The notes under the pieces are model-generated. The model was not told the origin of the DNA, did no database searches, and saw only the letters and a program-made list of their open reading frames with translations. The position numbers were made by a program, and so were the translations under genes. 64,000 bases of DNA from Eubacterium uniforme (GTDB lineage Bacteria > Bacillota > Clostridia > Lachnospirales > Lachnospiraceae), in NCBI RefSeq assembly GCF_900167115.1, contig NZ_FUXZ01000003.1, positions 124,001 to 188,000 on the forward strand, given 5' to 3'. Of the stretch, positions 1-8,733 are shown one piece after another (positions within the stretch are counted from its first letter, which is position 1; the number at the start of each line of letters is the position of its first letter).

Positions 1-262
1 CTTCAATCTTTTTATTATAACCTTCTTTAATCTTCTTCATCTGTTCTTCCATTTCCTTATTATCAAATGCCATGGTATATAAAACATCCTGAGGAAGATA
101 AGTAACATTCTCCATATTTTTTAACATGATAACTTCCGAAGAATCATTATTTTTAAAAAATTGTACATATAAAACCTTTCCACCACTTCCAGCCATTCTA
201 ACTGCTCCGCCTAAAAGTGCTGTACTTTTTCCTTTACCATCACCATAAAAAAACTGAATCAT
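1..262 (-). CDS. Cob(I)alamin / corrinoid adenosyltransferase, CobO/BtuR type (partial)
   Basis: The gene is cut by the left window edge; about 87 N-terminal codons are visible from an ATG at 260-262. Translation begins MIQFFYGDGKGKSTALLGG, which is the P-loop of CobO/BtuR ATP:corrinoid adenosyltransferases (GDGKGKS, residues 7-13), followed by a KVLYVQFFK strand typical of the family. These enzymes transfer the adenosyl group of ATP to cob(I)yrinate or cobalamin. It starts 12 nt after the stop of the membrane-protein gene at 275-1312, so the two are probably co-transcribed. The catalytic C-terminal part is outside the window. Confidence 0.7.
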   Translation of the reverse strand, partial: MIQFFYGDGKGKSTALLGGAVRMAGSGGKVLYVQFFKNNDSSEVIMLKNMENVTYLPQDVLYTMAFDNKEMEEQMKKIKEGYNKKIE

Positions 263-274
263 TTTTCTTCTCCA

Positions 275-1312
275 TTAAAAATTTAAGTACTTATCGTAGT
301 ACTCCTTAAATGTTTCTCCAACATGTGTTGTGAAATACTCACTACCCTCAATATCTGATATACTAAACAATGCATTATCCAAAGCATACATATATGAGCT
401 TTCATATGTATCAGTCATAAATGCACCATCATTATTTATATCCTCATATATTTCTTGTGCACTGTCTGCATATCCCAAATCATTATAAAAGAACTGTCGA
501 TATTCTGATAATCTCTTTGCCATCATAATATCGTTAATTGTATAAAGCATATTCTCATTATCAATTTTAATTTTATAATCACTCATTGTTTTTTCGAGAA
601 TATCCTTTAATTTTTCAGTCTTAATCATACTTTGCTTATTTTCCTCGTACATAAAGAAAAAGATTTCTCTTAAGTATTCAGAATAATTTTCATTATCAGA
701 TAATTCTATTTTCTCATTAAAGTAATCAGCAAGCCCACTATAAATATCAATTTCAGCAAATACATCATCATAACGTCTTAACATATATGCAATAGAAACA
801 GTATTCACTACCATTTCATCTTTATCTAATGACTCACCTTCACGTATCTTGGTATTATTAATTAACTTAGTATTCTCATCATAGTACTTTTTCATTTCCT
901 TAATTAATTTTTCACTATTACCTAGTTCAAGATATTTATCAGCAAGTAACAAACCTGCAAGTTTTTCTGAATCCATTAATGTATTATCATAATTCTTAAC
1001 AGCTTTCTTTGCATTCTTCTTTAATTGATTTTTTGTATCCGAATCAATTGTCGCATAACTATCAAGTAAATCAATGTTTTCAAGCATAAGTCCATATTCT
1101 TTGGCATTACTAATTACATTAATATCATCCTTATCGAAATTATATTTAACCTCAAAGAAAATTTTAATTGCAACCAAAACCACAACAAATGCTATTGCAA
1201 TAACTCCCACAAGTATTGCAACTCTTTTAAATATGCTTGCATCTTCATCCTCTGCAATCTTTCTAAGTTTATCTTCTTTTACTTTTGTATTTTCGTTATT
1301 ATTCTTAGCCAT
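275..1312 (-). CDS. Membrane-anchored protein of unknown function
   Basis: 345 codons from the ATG at 1310-1312, which follows an AAAGGGG ribosome binding site; an in-frame ATG 17 codons upstream lacks one. The protein has a charged N-terminus of about 28 residues, a single hydrophobic segment at about residues 30-52, and then a long, acidic, mostly helical extracytoplasmic region rich in Asn, Glu, Lys and Tyr. I recognise no family. The layout suggests a type II membrane protein with an external helical-repeat-like domain. It lies upstream of the corrinoid adenosyltransferase gene with a 12-nt gap. Confidence 0.75.
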   Translation of the reverse strand: MAKNNNENTKVKEDKLRKIAEDEDASIFKRVAILVGVIAIAFVVVLVAIKIFFEVKYNFDKDDINVISNAKEYGLMLENIDLLDSYATIDSDTKNQLKKNAKKAVKNYDNTLMDSEKLAGLLLADKYLELGNSEKLIKEMKKYYDENTKLINNTKIREGESLDKDEMVVNTVSIAYMLRRYDDVFAEIDIYSGLADYFNEKIELSDNENYSEYLREIFFFMYEENKQSMIKTEKLKDILEKTMSDYKIKIDNENMLYTINDIMMAKRLSEYRQFFYNDLGYADSAQEIYEDINNDGAFMTDTYESSYMYALDNALFSISDIEGSEYFTTHVGETFKEYYDKYLNF

Positions 1313-1342
1313 ACTTACCCCTTTTACTAGTTCACATAAAAT

Positions 1343-1370
1343 TAGAGAGTCAGAACTTTCCAACTCTCTA
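1343..1370 (-). terminator. Stem-loop between metY-like gene and downstream gene
   Basis: An 8-bp inverted repeat (TAGAGAGT at 1343-1350, ACTCTCTA at 1363-1370) with a 12-nt loop is followed on the minus strand by ATTTTATG. It sits 41 nt downstream of the homocysteine synthase stop codon. The T-tract is short, so this is a weak terminator or attenuator candidate. Confidence 0.45.
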
Positions 1371-1410
1371 TATTATACTACATTTATATTAATTTAAAAA
1401 CCTTCACCTA

Positions 1411-2694
1411 TTATATTGTAGCAAGTGCCTGTTCAAGATCCTTAATTAAATCTTCTTTATCTTCAAGACCACATGATAAACGAACTAAGCCTGCTGGGAT
1501 ACCTGCATCCTTAAGCTGTTCATCTGTAAGCTGTCTATGTGTTGAAGTTGCTGGATTTAAACAACATGATCTAGCATCAGCAACATGAGTTTCAATTGCA
1601 ATAAGTTTAAGAGCTTTCATGAATTTTTCAGCTTCTGCTCTTCCACCCTTAAGTTCAAATGAAACAACACCGCATCCACCATTTGGTAAGTACTTCTGAC
1701 CAAGTTCATAATATTTATCACCCTTAAGTCCACTATATGAAACCTTTGTAATCTTATCATGACTATTTAAGAATTCTGCACAAGCTTGTCCATTTTCTAC
1801 ATGACGAGCCATACGTACATGTAAACTTTCAAGTCCAAGATTTAAGATAAATGCATCGTTAGGTGACTGTTTGCATCCTAAGTCTCTCATAAGCTGAGCT
1901 GTACACTTAGTAATAAATGCTCCACCCTGTCCAAATTTCTCTGCATATGTAAGTCCATGATATGATTCATCAGGTGTACAAAGTCCTGGGAATTTCTCCT
2001 TATGTGCCATCCAATCAAAATTACCTGAATCGATAACAGCACCACCAACTGCACTACCATGACCATCCATATACTTAGTTGTTGAGTGTGTTACAATATC
2101 AGCACCCCATTCAATTGGTCTACAATTAACAGGAGTTGGGAATGTATTATCAATAATAAGTGGTACTCCATGTTCATGTGCTACCTTAGCAAATTTTTCA
2201 ATATCTAAAACTGTAAGTGCTGGGTTTGCAATAGTCTCACCAAATACTAATTTTGTATTATCCTTAAATGCTGCTGCAAGTTCTTCCTCTGTACAATCTG
2301 GAGAAACAAATGTTGTTTCAATACCCATCTTTTTCATTGTTACAGCAATAAGGTTAAATGTTCCACCATAAATACTTGATGAAGCAATCATGTGATCTCC
2401 GCTTTCGCAAATATTAAACATAGCAAAGAAGTTAGCTGACTGTCCTGATGCTGTAAGCATAGCTGCAGCTCCACCTTCAAGTTCAGCAATCTTAGCTGCT
2501 ACCATATCACATGTTGGATTCTGAAGTCTTGAGTAGAAATAACCTGCTGCTTCAAGGTCAAATAACTTACCCATATCTTCACTTGTATCATATTTAAATG
2601 TTGTAGACTGAATTATTGGAATCTGTCTAGGTTCTCCATTAGTTGGTGTATAACCACCCTGTACACACTTTGTGTTAATCTTGTAATTACTCAT
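1411..2694 (-). CDS. metY: O-acetylhomoserine sulfhydrylase / homocysteine synthase (MetY-like)
   Basis: 427 codons from the ATG at 2692-2694 (AAAGGA 8 nt upstream; an ATG five codons earlier lies ahead of that site). Cys/Met-metabolism PLP-dependent fold type I enzyme. Visible landmarks are QSTTFKYDTSEDM near the N-terminus, D182 (LIIDNTF) that holds the pyridine nitrogen, and K207 in HSTTKYMDGHG as the PLP Schiff-base lysine. The length and the THSTTKYMDGHGSAVGG box fit O-acetylhomoserine aminocarboxypropyltransferase, which makes homocysteine from O-acetylhomoserine and sulfide. Cystathionine gamma-synthase or methionine gamma-lyase cannot be fully excluded from sequence alone. It is apparently monocistronic. 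Confidence 0.88.
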   Translation of the reverse strand: MSNYKINTKCVQGGYTPTNGEPRQIPIIQSTTFKYDTSEDMGKLFDLEAAGYFYSRLQNPTCDMVAAKIAELEGGAAAMLTASGQSANFFAMFNICESGDHMIASSSIYGGTFNLIAVTMKKMGIETTFVSPDCTEEELAAAFKDNTKLVFGETIANPALTVLDIEKFAKVAHEHGVPLIIDNTFPTPVNCRPIEWGADIVTHSTTKYMDGHGSAVGGAVIDSGNFDWMAHKEKFPGLCTPDESYHGLTYAEKFGQGGAFITKCTAQLMRDLGCKQSPNDAFILNLGLESLHVRMARHVENGQACAEFLNSHDKITKVSYSGLKGDKYYELGQKYLPNGGCGVVSFELKGGRAEAEKFMKALKLIAIETHVADARSCCLNPATSTHRQLTDEQLKDAGIPAGLVRLSCGLEDKEDLIKDLEQALATI

Positions 2695-2860
2695 ATCTTT
2701 TCCTTTCATCTATGTTATAATCTTTTTCTATTTCTAGTTATAAACTGTATTTAATCCATAGTTGATTTTAAAGGAATCTTAAGCAAATTACCAATATATG
2801 AATTTTATATCTTGTTATAAGCAAAATCTATTACTGGTGAAAAGTTAAACTTATCAGTGA

Positions 2861-3436
2861 TTATTTGCTGAAAATATTATCAGTGAATGGTTTAATTCTT
2901 TCTATAATAACAATCGCTAAAATCATCTTTACTATATCAGGAATTATGAAAGGTGTAACACAAAATTTCATTGATGTGTTTAAAGTATTACCACTAACTT
3001 GCATAAACTGAAATGTTCCAATTATAAAACAAGCAGCATCTCCAAGTAAAAGTGCAATAAACATTACAATTCTTTTAAACCATATTCCATTAACATTAAC
3101 ATATTTTATAATGCTTCCTGCTATAAGAACTGATAATATAAATCCTGTTATATATCCACCTGTTGGACCAGTTATTACTGAAAGGCCACCCTTTCCACCA
3201 AATACTGGAAGTCCTACAAGTCCAAGTAGTTCATAAAGAACAACTGTTATAACACCTCTTTTTATTCCAAGAATTCCAATCACTGTAAATACAGCAAACG
3301 TCTGCATAGTAAATGGAATTGATCCAAGCGGTATTCTAATAAATGAACAAACAGTTATTACTGCTGCAAACATTGCAATAAGTGTCATCTCTCTAGTTGT
3401 AAGTAATCTCTTTTCATTATCCATAGTTGTTTCCAT
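2861..3436 (-). CDS. bioY: Biotin ECF transporter S component (BioY)
   Basis: Integral membrane protein with about six hydrophobic segments and the BioY landmarks SIPFTMQTFAV and GGKGGLSVITGPTGGYI. BioY binds biotin and works with the shared EcfA-EcfA'-EcfT module, which is encoded at 7.0-9.6 kb in this window. The start is uncertain: the frame is open to an ATG at 3464-3466 only 1 nt after AGGAGG, which is too close. The ATG at 3434-3436, 11 nt after AGGA, is used here; another follows at 3422-3424. A BirA-like palindrome lies upstream at 3521-3553. Confidence 0.88.
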   Translation of the reverse strand: METTMDNEKRLLTTREMTLIAMFAAVITVCSFIRIPLGSIPFTMQTFAVFTVIGILGIKRGVITVVLYELLGLVGLPVFGGKGGLSVITGPTGGYITGFILSVLIAGSIIKYVNVNGIWFKRIVMFIALLLGDAACFIIGTFQFMQVSGNTLNTSMKFCVTPFIIPDIVKMILAIVIIERIKPFTDNIFSK

Positions 3437-3499
3437 TTCTTCATATATCCTTTTTATTGGATACATACCTCCTAAATAATTTGCGCGCTTCGTGATTCA

Positions 3500-3553
3500 T
3501 TGTAAACCAAAAAAAACATACTGTCAACCATATTATTGTTTTCAGGTTGACAA
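3500..3553 (-). promoter_or_regulatory. Candidate BirA operator merged with the MATE-gene terminator
   Basis: On the minus strand, TTGTCAACC (3553-3545), 15 nt, then GGTTGACAG (3529-3521) matches the layout of BirA biotin-repressor operators (TTGTNAACC-N14..16-GGTTNACAA). A further half-site GGTTTACAA lies at 3508-3500. The arms extend outward through AACATA/TATGTT and are followed by a T8 run, so the same element also has the form of a rho-independent terminator for the MATE gene just upstream. The position in front of bioY supports a biotin-response role (inference). Confidence 0.5.
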
Positions 3554-3565
3554 TATGTTTTTTTG

Positions 3566-4954
3566 TTATTCGCTAACAATATTCTTTAACCATATGCCTT
3601 TCTTAACAAGTATAAATCCAATTATACACTTAATAAAATCAGCTGCATGAACTATAGCAAATATAACTGCTGCTCCAAGAGATGTAAACTCAACTAATAA
3701 ATATGCTACTGGTACCGATACTAATAACATAAACACACTATCAAAGAAGAATGTTATAATCGTATCTCCTCCTGCTCTTATTGTAAAATATGTCGTATGT
3801 AAAAATGAATCCTTTACCATAAATAAAGCCTGTACCATCATAAAGTGTGTTGCTATTATTTTTGCTTTGTGCGTAGTGTTGTATATTTGTGGGAAAAGTC
3901 CCGAAGTAGCAAACATAATACTTCCAATAACTACAGATGTCATCATTGCTGCTGCTATAATCTTATTATCAGTGTCTCTTGCTTTTTCCATTTCACCAGC
4001 ACCTAAGTGCTTTCCAATAATAATGGCAACTGCATCACCCATTGCAATAAATACAATATTAAATACATTATTGATTGTATTTGCTATGTTTTGTCCTGCT
4101 ACTACATTAAGTCCTCTCTTAGAATACGAATATGCTAAAAGCGCACATCCAAGTGACCAAAATCCTTCGTTCAAAAGAAGTGGTGTACTTGTAACGAAAA
4201 ACTTCTTAACAAGTTCAAATGACAATGTAACTTTTTTAAACGCTTTCTTAAAGTAAGAGTACTTACTCATATGAAGTCTTATCCATATAAGAACAAATGC
4301 GGTTTCTACATATCTCGAAATAACTGTTGCAATTGCAGCACCTCTAACTCCTAATTTTGGAAATCCAAATTTACCAAATATCAAAAGATAGTTTAAAAAC
4401 AAGTTTACAAATACTGCAATAAGTCCAGAAATCATAGGAATAAATGTCTCACTACACTCTCTCATAGTGCTTGTGTAAACCATTCCTATACAGACAGCTG
4501 GGAGCATAAATAATATTATCCTTATATAATCAAGGCCGTATCGTAATGTTGCTTTTAAATCTCCGCCGTCATTATTACCTTTAAGGTAAAACTGAACTAA
4601 ATCTTTACCGAATATTAAAAATATAGCAGTTGCAACTAGACACACTATAACGCCTAACCACAACTTATATCTCATGGTATTTTTTATACCTTCGTCATCC
4701 TTGCTTCCATAATACTGTGCTGTATAAATACCTACTCCTGAAAGGCCACCAAACATACATAACCAGAATACAAACATAAGCTGATTAACTATGGCTACGC
4801 CACTCATTTGCTCAGTTCCTAGTTTTCCGATCATGATATTATCTAATAAACTAACGAAGTTAGATATACCATTCTGAACCATTATAGGAAATGCTACAGC
4901 AAGAAGCATCTTATAAAACTTTTTATCTCCTATATATTTTTTTGTTAAAAACAT
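3566..4954 (-). CDS. MATE family efflux transporter
   Basis: 462-residue, 12-helix membrane protein with two related halves. The N-terminal half carries the typical MATE opening (AFPIMVQNGISNFVSLLDNIMIG) and MSGVAIVNQLMF. Such proteins export cationic drugs or metabolites using Na+ or H+ gradients; the substrate here is unknown. Start ATG at 4952-4954 has GGAGGG 3-4 nt upstream. It ends 12 nt before the BirA-like palindrome/terminator of bioY, and no partner gene is adjacent. Confidence 0.9.
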   Translation of the reverse strand: MFLTKKYIGDKKFYKMLLAVAFPIMVQNGISNFVSLLDNIMIGKLGTEQMSGVAIVNQLMFVFWLCMFGGLSGVGIYTAQYYGSKDDEGIKNTMRYKLWLGVIVCLVATAIFLIFGKDLVQFYLKGNNDGGDLKATLRYGLDYIRIILFMLPAVCIGMVYTSTMRECSETFIPMISGLIAVFVNLFLNYLLIFGKFGFPKLGVRGAAIATVISRYVETAFVLIWIRLHMSKYSYFKKAFKKVTLSFELVKKFFVTSTPLLLNEGFWSLGCALLAYSYSKRGLNVVAGQNIANTINNVFNIVFIAMGDAVAIIIGKHLGAGEMEKARDTDNKIIAAAMMTSVVIGSIMFATSGLFPQIYNTTHKAKIIATHFMMVQALFMVKDSFLHTTYFTIRAGGDTIITFFFDSVFMLLVSVPVAYLLVEFTSLGAAVIFAIVHAADFIKCIIGFILVKKGIWLKNIVSE

Positions 4955-5069
4955 AATCCCTCCACTATAAATACAGTTTCTGCAAAATATCTAGTAAATA
5001 TACCTATCAAATAAAAGACTATAACCAAAAACTTGTAACACTACTCATCTTAAATACTTATAAACAAAT

Positions 5070-5102
5070 ATAAAAACACCTCAGAACCGTAGTCCTGAGG
5101 TG
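5070..5102 (-). terminator. Rho-independent terminator of rplM-rpsI
   Basis: CACCTCAG (5077-5084) and CTGAGGTG (5095-5102) form an 8-bp GC-rich stem with a 10-nt loop. On the minus strand it is followed by TTTTTATA. It lies 36 nt after the rpsI stop codon. Confidence 0.85.
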
Positions 5103-5137
5103 TATAAAGTCTAAATATAATCTCAAAATAAATATAA

Positions 5138-5530
5138 TTATCTCTTTGAGAACTGTGGTGCACGACGAGCTGCTTTGAGACCGTATTTCTTTCTTTCCTT
5201 CATACGTGGATCTCTTGTTAAGTAACCAGCCTTCTTAAGTGTTGGACGGAATTCGTCACTATCAACCTGAAGAAGTGCTCTAGCGATACCATGTCTGATA
5301 GCGCCAGCCTGTCCTGTATATCCACCACCGTGTACGTTAACTAAAACGTCAAATTTAGCTTCATTACCTGTAGCTACAAGTGGCTGTCTAACGATAACTT
5401 TAAGTGTTTCTAAACCGAAATACTCATCGATATCTCTTTTATTAATAGTAATTTTGCCTGTTCCTGGCATAATATATACTCTTGCAATACTGCTTTTTCT
5501 TCTACCTGTTCCGTAAAATTTATTTGCCAT
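5138..5530 (-). CDS. rpsI: 30S ribosomal protein S9
   Basis: 130 residues, normal length. It shows the S9 opening [18 protein letters not shown] and the conserved basic C-terminus [23 protein letters not shown], whose tail reaches the P-site tRNA. It is the second gene of the rplM-rpsI pair, 21 nt behind rplM, with a terminator directly downstream. Confidence 0.98.
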   Translation of the reverse strand: MANKFYGTGRRKSSIARVYIMPGTGKITINKRDIDEYFGLETLKVIVRQPLVATGNEAKFDVLVNVHGGGYTGQAGAIRHGIARALLQVDSDEFRPTLKKAGYLTRDPRMKERKKYGLKAARRAPQFSKR

Positions 5531-5551
5531 TGCTAAAAATCCTCCTTCTTA

Positions 5552-5980
5552 CTAAAATGTTAACTCTTCTGGCTTCTGAGCTGCATGTGGATGCTCAGGT
5601 CCAGCATAAACGTAAAGTTTCTTGAACATTTCTCTTCCTAAAGGTCCTTTTGGAAGCATGCCCTTAACAGCAAGCTCTACAACACTTTCAGGCTTTTTAG
5701 CAAGTTTTTCTCTAAGTGTTACTTCTTTCATACCACCAACATAATCTGAATGATGATAATAAATCTTCTGATCAAGTTTCTTACCTGTTACTTTAATTTT
5801 ATCTGCGTTTACAACAATTACGAAATCGCCTGTATCGATATGAGGTGTGAACTGTGGTTTATTCTTTCCTCTAAGTACCTTAGCAACTTCTGATGCTAAA
5901 CGACCAAGTGTATATCCTGTAGCGTCAACTACGTACCATTTCTTTTCAACTGTACTTGGACTAGCCATATAAGTTTTCAT
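5552..5980 (-). CDS. rplM: 50S ribosomal protein L13
   Basis: 142 residues. Landmarks are [40 protein letters not shown] and [14 protein letters not shown]. It heads the rplM-rpsI operon, which has its own consensus promoter at 6116-6144 and a leader of about 130 nt. A GGAGG site precedes the ATG. Confidence 0.98.
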   Translation of the reverse strand: MKTYMASPSTVEKKWYVVDATGYTLGRLASEVAKVLRGKNKPQFTPHIDTGDFVIVVNADKIKVTGKKLDQKIYYHHSDYVGGMKEVTLREKLAKKPESVVELAVKGMLPKGPLGREMFKKLYVYAGPEHPHAAQKPEELTF

Positions 5981-6108
5981 CGGTTTACCTCCAAATTTTA
6001 ATCAATTATTATTTTCTTATTCATAAGTTTTGGCTTTCTTCAAATCTTTACAGTTCTAACCGGGGCTAATGGCTCAAACCATAAAACTTTCGAACATAAG
6101 CCGTCACA
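5981..6108 (-). promoter_or_regulatory. 5' leader of rplM, possible L13 autoregulatory leader
   Basis: About 128 nt separate the predicted transcription start from the rplM ATG, long for a simple 5' UTR. The first half is GC-richer than its surroundings and can fold locally (GGTTTGAGCC ... GGGGCTAATGGCTCAAACC region at 6059-6081). L13 leaders are known in Firmicutes, and the position fits. I could not match a consensus by eye. Confidence 0.35.
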
Positions 6109-6115
6109 ATAAAAT

Positions 6116-6144
6116 ATTATAGTAAACATCCTTATTATTGTCAA
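6116..6144 (-). promoter_or_regulatory. Consensus sigma-A promoter of rplM-rpsI
   Basis: Minus strand TTGACA (6144-6139), 17-nt spacer, TATAAT (6121-6116): both hexamers are perfect. It separates rplM-rpsI from truA, which ends at 6172. Confidence 0.9.
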
Positions 6145-6171
6145 TAGAAAAATTATAAGAATATCTATTAT

Positions 6172-6951
6172 TTATATCTCTATTTCCAACAATGTAAGTC
6201 CATGAGCAGGAGCTGTCTTACCAGCCTTCGTTCTATCTTTAGACTCAATAATACCTTTGATATCTTCAGGTTTAATTCTACCCATTCCAACATCAACCAA
6301 AGTACCTGCAATAATTCTCACCATATTATAGAGAAATCCATCCCCTCTTACTCTTATCTTTATAAGCCTTCCAGTCTTTAATAAATCATCACTATCACCA
6401 AGTGTTGTCGGATCTAGTTTCTCTTCAATTATATCAATACTAAAAATCGTCCTAACTGTCGTCTTAACCTGACTTCCCGCTCCAGCAAATGCAATAAAAT
6501 CATGTTCACCAACTAAAGCATTTGCTGCTAGTTTCATAGCATCAACATTAAGATTTCCATAGACATAATATGCGCTTTTATTATATGTTGGCAGTGGATA
6601 ACTTCGATTTAAAATCTTGTATTCATAAGTCTTGCTAAACTTCATATATCTAGGATTAAATTCATCAGCAACTTCCTTTGACTCTTGAATAACAATGTCA
6701 TCAGGTAAAATCTGATTTAGAACCTTACTCCATCTATCAGCAGGAATACTTGAATCAGTATCAAAAATTGCAAGATTACCATTTGCATGAACACCACTAT
6801 CAGTTCTGCTCGCACCAATAATCTCTACATCTTCTTTTAACACTTCAGAAATAGCTTTTTCAACTTCACCTTGAATCGTTATACAATTATTCTGTTTTTG
6901 CCATCCACAATAATTTGTTCCATCATACGAAACAACTAACAAAATTCTCAT
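6172..6951 (-). CDS. truA: tRNA pseudouridine synthase A
   Basis: 259 residues. TruA isomerises U38-U40 of the tRNA anticodon arm. The catalytic Asp is D51 in GASRTDSGVHA; FNPRYMKFSKTYEYKI and the RIRVRGDGFLYNMVRIIAGTLVDVG box match the family. It is the last gene behind the ECF module (59-nt gap after ecfT), an order common in Firmicutes. Confidence 0.97.
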   Translation of the reverse strand: MRILLVVSYDGTNYCGWQKQNNCITIQGEVEKAISEVLKEDVEIIGASRTDSGVHANGNLAIFDTDSSIPADRWSKVLNQILPDDIVIQESKEVADEFNPRYMKFSKTYEYKILNRSYPLPTYNKSAYYVYGNLNVDAMKLAANALVGEHDFIAFAGAGSQVKTTVRTIFSIDIIEEKLDPTTLGDSDDLLKTGRLIKIRVRGDGFLYNMVRIIAGTLVDVGMGRIKPEDIKGIIESKDRTKAGKTAPAHGLTLLEIEI

Positions 6952-7010
6952 ACTTCTACCTATAATCTACTATTCTCGTCTATTTCAAATTATATTTTCA
7001 AAATAATTAC

Positions 7011-7847
7011 TTATCTTCTAACCATTAATATTTCTAATTCTTCAGTTCTTCCAATAATAAAGCTTAAAGCTATGATTGCGACAAAATAAACTAAAATCAA
7101 CACATAAGCGCTATAATCCTTCTTGCTATATTTAAGTGGTTTCATCTTAGTTCTACCCTTTCCACCATTGTAGCATCTAGCTTCCATGGCATCTGCTAAA
7201 TCAAGTGCTCTTCTAATTGCAGACATAAAAAGCGGAACTAATATTGGAACCATGCTCTTTGCTTTCTTAATGATATTTCCATCGTCAAATCTGGCACCTC
7301 TTGCTTTTTGTGCCATAGTTATTTTCTCCGTTTCTTCCATGAGAATTGGAATAAACCTTAGTGCAATTGACATCATCATTGCCATTTCATGAACTGGTAC
7401 ACCAACTTTAGATAGTAATGAAAATGATTTTTCAAGACCATCTGCTAAATCGTTAGGTGTTGTTGTAAGAGTCATAATTGATGTACTAATTACAAGATAA
7501 ACAAGTCTAATAGCTAAATAGCAAGCTTTCTTAAGTCCATACCTTGTAATCTTTATAAATCCAACCTTAATCAATGTACTTCCTGGTGTTAAAAACATGG
7601 TAAATATAACACTTATAAGTAAAATAATAATTATGCCCTTAAGTCCTCTCATAAGCATTTTAAAAGGGACTTTAGATAGTTTTATTAATGTTATTAACAC
7701 AACTGTTATAAGTATATAATTAAGGAAATTATTAGAAACAAATAAAGATATAAGCATAATAAGTGTTCCAAATAATTTAACTCTTGGATCTAATCTATGT
7801 AAAATTGAATCTGCAGGATAATACTGCCCAATAGTTATATCTTTCAA
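7011..7847 (-). CDS. ecfT: Energy-coupling factor transporter transmembrane protein EcfT
   Basis: 278 residues. EcfT is the scaffold that joins the two ATPases to exchangeable S components such as BioY. The sequence shows an N-terminal SILHRLDPRVKL motif, four to five hydrophobic helices, and two Ala-Arg-Gly-type coupling motifs (AQKARGARF at mid-protein and AMEARCYNGG near the C-terminus). The start codon is TTG at 7845-7847, 6 nt after GGAG; no ATG is near. It follows ecfA2 by 43 nt. Confidence 0.95.
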   Translation of the reverse strand: MKDITIGQYYPADSILHRLDPRVKLFGTLIMLISLFVSNNFLNYILITVVLITLIKLSKVPFKMLMRGLKGIIIILLISVIFTMFLTPGSTLIKVGFIKITRYGLKKACYLAIRLVYLVISTSIMTLTTTPNDLADGLEKSFSLLSKVGVPVHEMAMMMSIALRFIPILMEETEKITMAQKARGARFDDGNIIKKAKSMVPILVPLFMSAIRRALDLADAMEARCYNGGKGRTKMKPLKYSKKDYSAYVLILVYFVAIIALSFIIGRTEELEILMVRR

Positions 7848-7890
7848 TCTAATCTCCTTTTGGCCATAACCACGATGACCGGCTAAATAA

Positions 7891-8733
7891 TTATATTAAA
7901 CACTTATATATCTCGTCGGCGACTTCTTCAACATCGATAAGTGAATCATCAACGTCAAAGCCTTTATTCTTTAAGTCATTTAAAATATATGTAACCTGTG
8001 GAGCACTTAAGCCCATCTTTTCAAGTTCAATATAGTTTTTAAATACTTCCTTAGGTTCACCATCATATGCAACCTTACCTTCATTCATAACGATGATTCT
8101 TTCTGCAAATCTTGCAACATCATCCATACTATGGCTTACCCATATAACAGTAATGCCTCTCTCCTTATGAAGTTCAGATACCTTTTCAAGTATCCTATCC
8201 CTCCCTTTTGGATCAAGCCCTGCAGTAGGTTCATCTAAGATTAACACTTCAGGATTCATAGCAAGTATTCCAGCTATGGCAGCACGTTTCTTCTGTCCAC
8301 CTGAAAGCATAAATGGCGATTTCTTATAATACTTTTCATCCATTCCAACATCTTCTAATGCTTTAATACTTACCTTTTCTATTTCTTCTTTTGATAAACC
8401 TTGATTCTTAGGACCAAATCCCACATCTGTTAAAACATCTGTTTCAAACAACTGATATTCTGGATACTGGAAAACCAAACCAACCTTACATCTATGTGCT
8501 GTTATATCATAATCCTCATCATAAATGTTTTTTCCGTTATATAAAATTTGACCACTATGTGCTTTTAATAGTCCATTTAAGTGTTGAATAAATGTTGATT
8601 TTCCAGAACCTGTATGTCCAATAATGGCAATAAACTCACCATCATTAATCGTCAAATTTATATTATCAAGTGCCTTTGTTTCAAAAGCAGTTCCAGGGCC
8701 ATATAGATATTCTAGATTTTTAACTTCTATCAT
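7891..8733 (-). CDS. ecfA2: ECF transporter ATPase, EcfA2 (EcfA')
   Basis: 280 residues with a complete ABC nucleotide-binding domain: Walker A GHTGSGKST near residue 40, signature LSGGQKKR, Walker B LILDEPTAGLD and switch His in WVSHSMDD. Its ATG overlaps the 3' end of ecfA1 by 14 nt, implying translational coupling. It pairs with EcfA1 to power vitamin and metal S components. Confidence 0.95.
   Translation of the reverse strand: MIEVKNLEYLYGPGTAFETKALDNINLTINDGEFIAIIGHTGSGKSTFIQHLNGLLKAHSGQILYNGKNIYDEDYDITAHRCKVGLVFQYPEYQLFETDVLTDVGFGPKNQGLSKEEIEKVSIKALEDVGMDEKYYKKSPFMLSGGQKKRAAIAGILAMNPEVLILDEPTAGLDPKGRDRILEKVSELHKERGITVIWVSHSMDDVARFAERIIVMNEGKVAYDGEPKEVFKNYIELEKMGLSAPQVTYILNDLKNKGFDVDDSLIDVEEVADEIYKCLI

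Noticed and set aside
2851-2886. Direct repeat TTATCAGTGA at the 3' end of bioY
   Set aside because: Only 10 bp, partly in coding sequence, in AT-rich DNA. Chance is sufficient.
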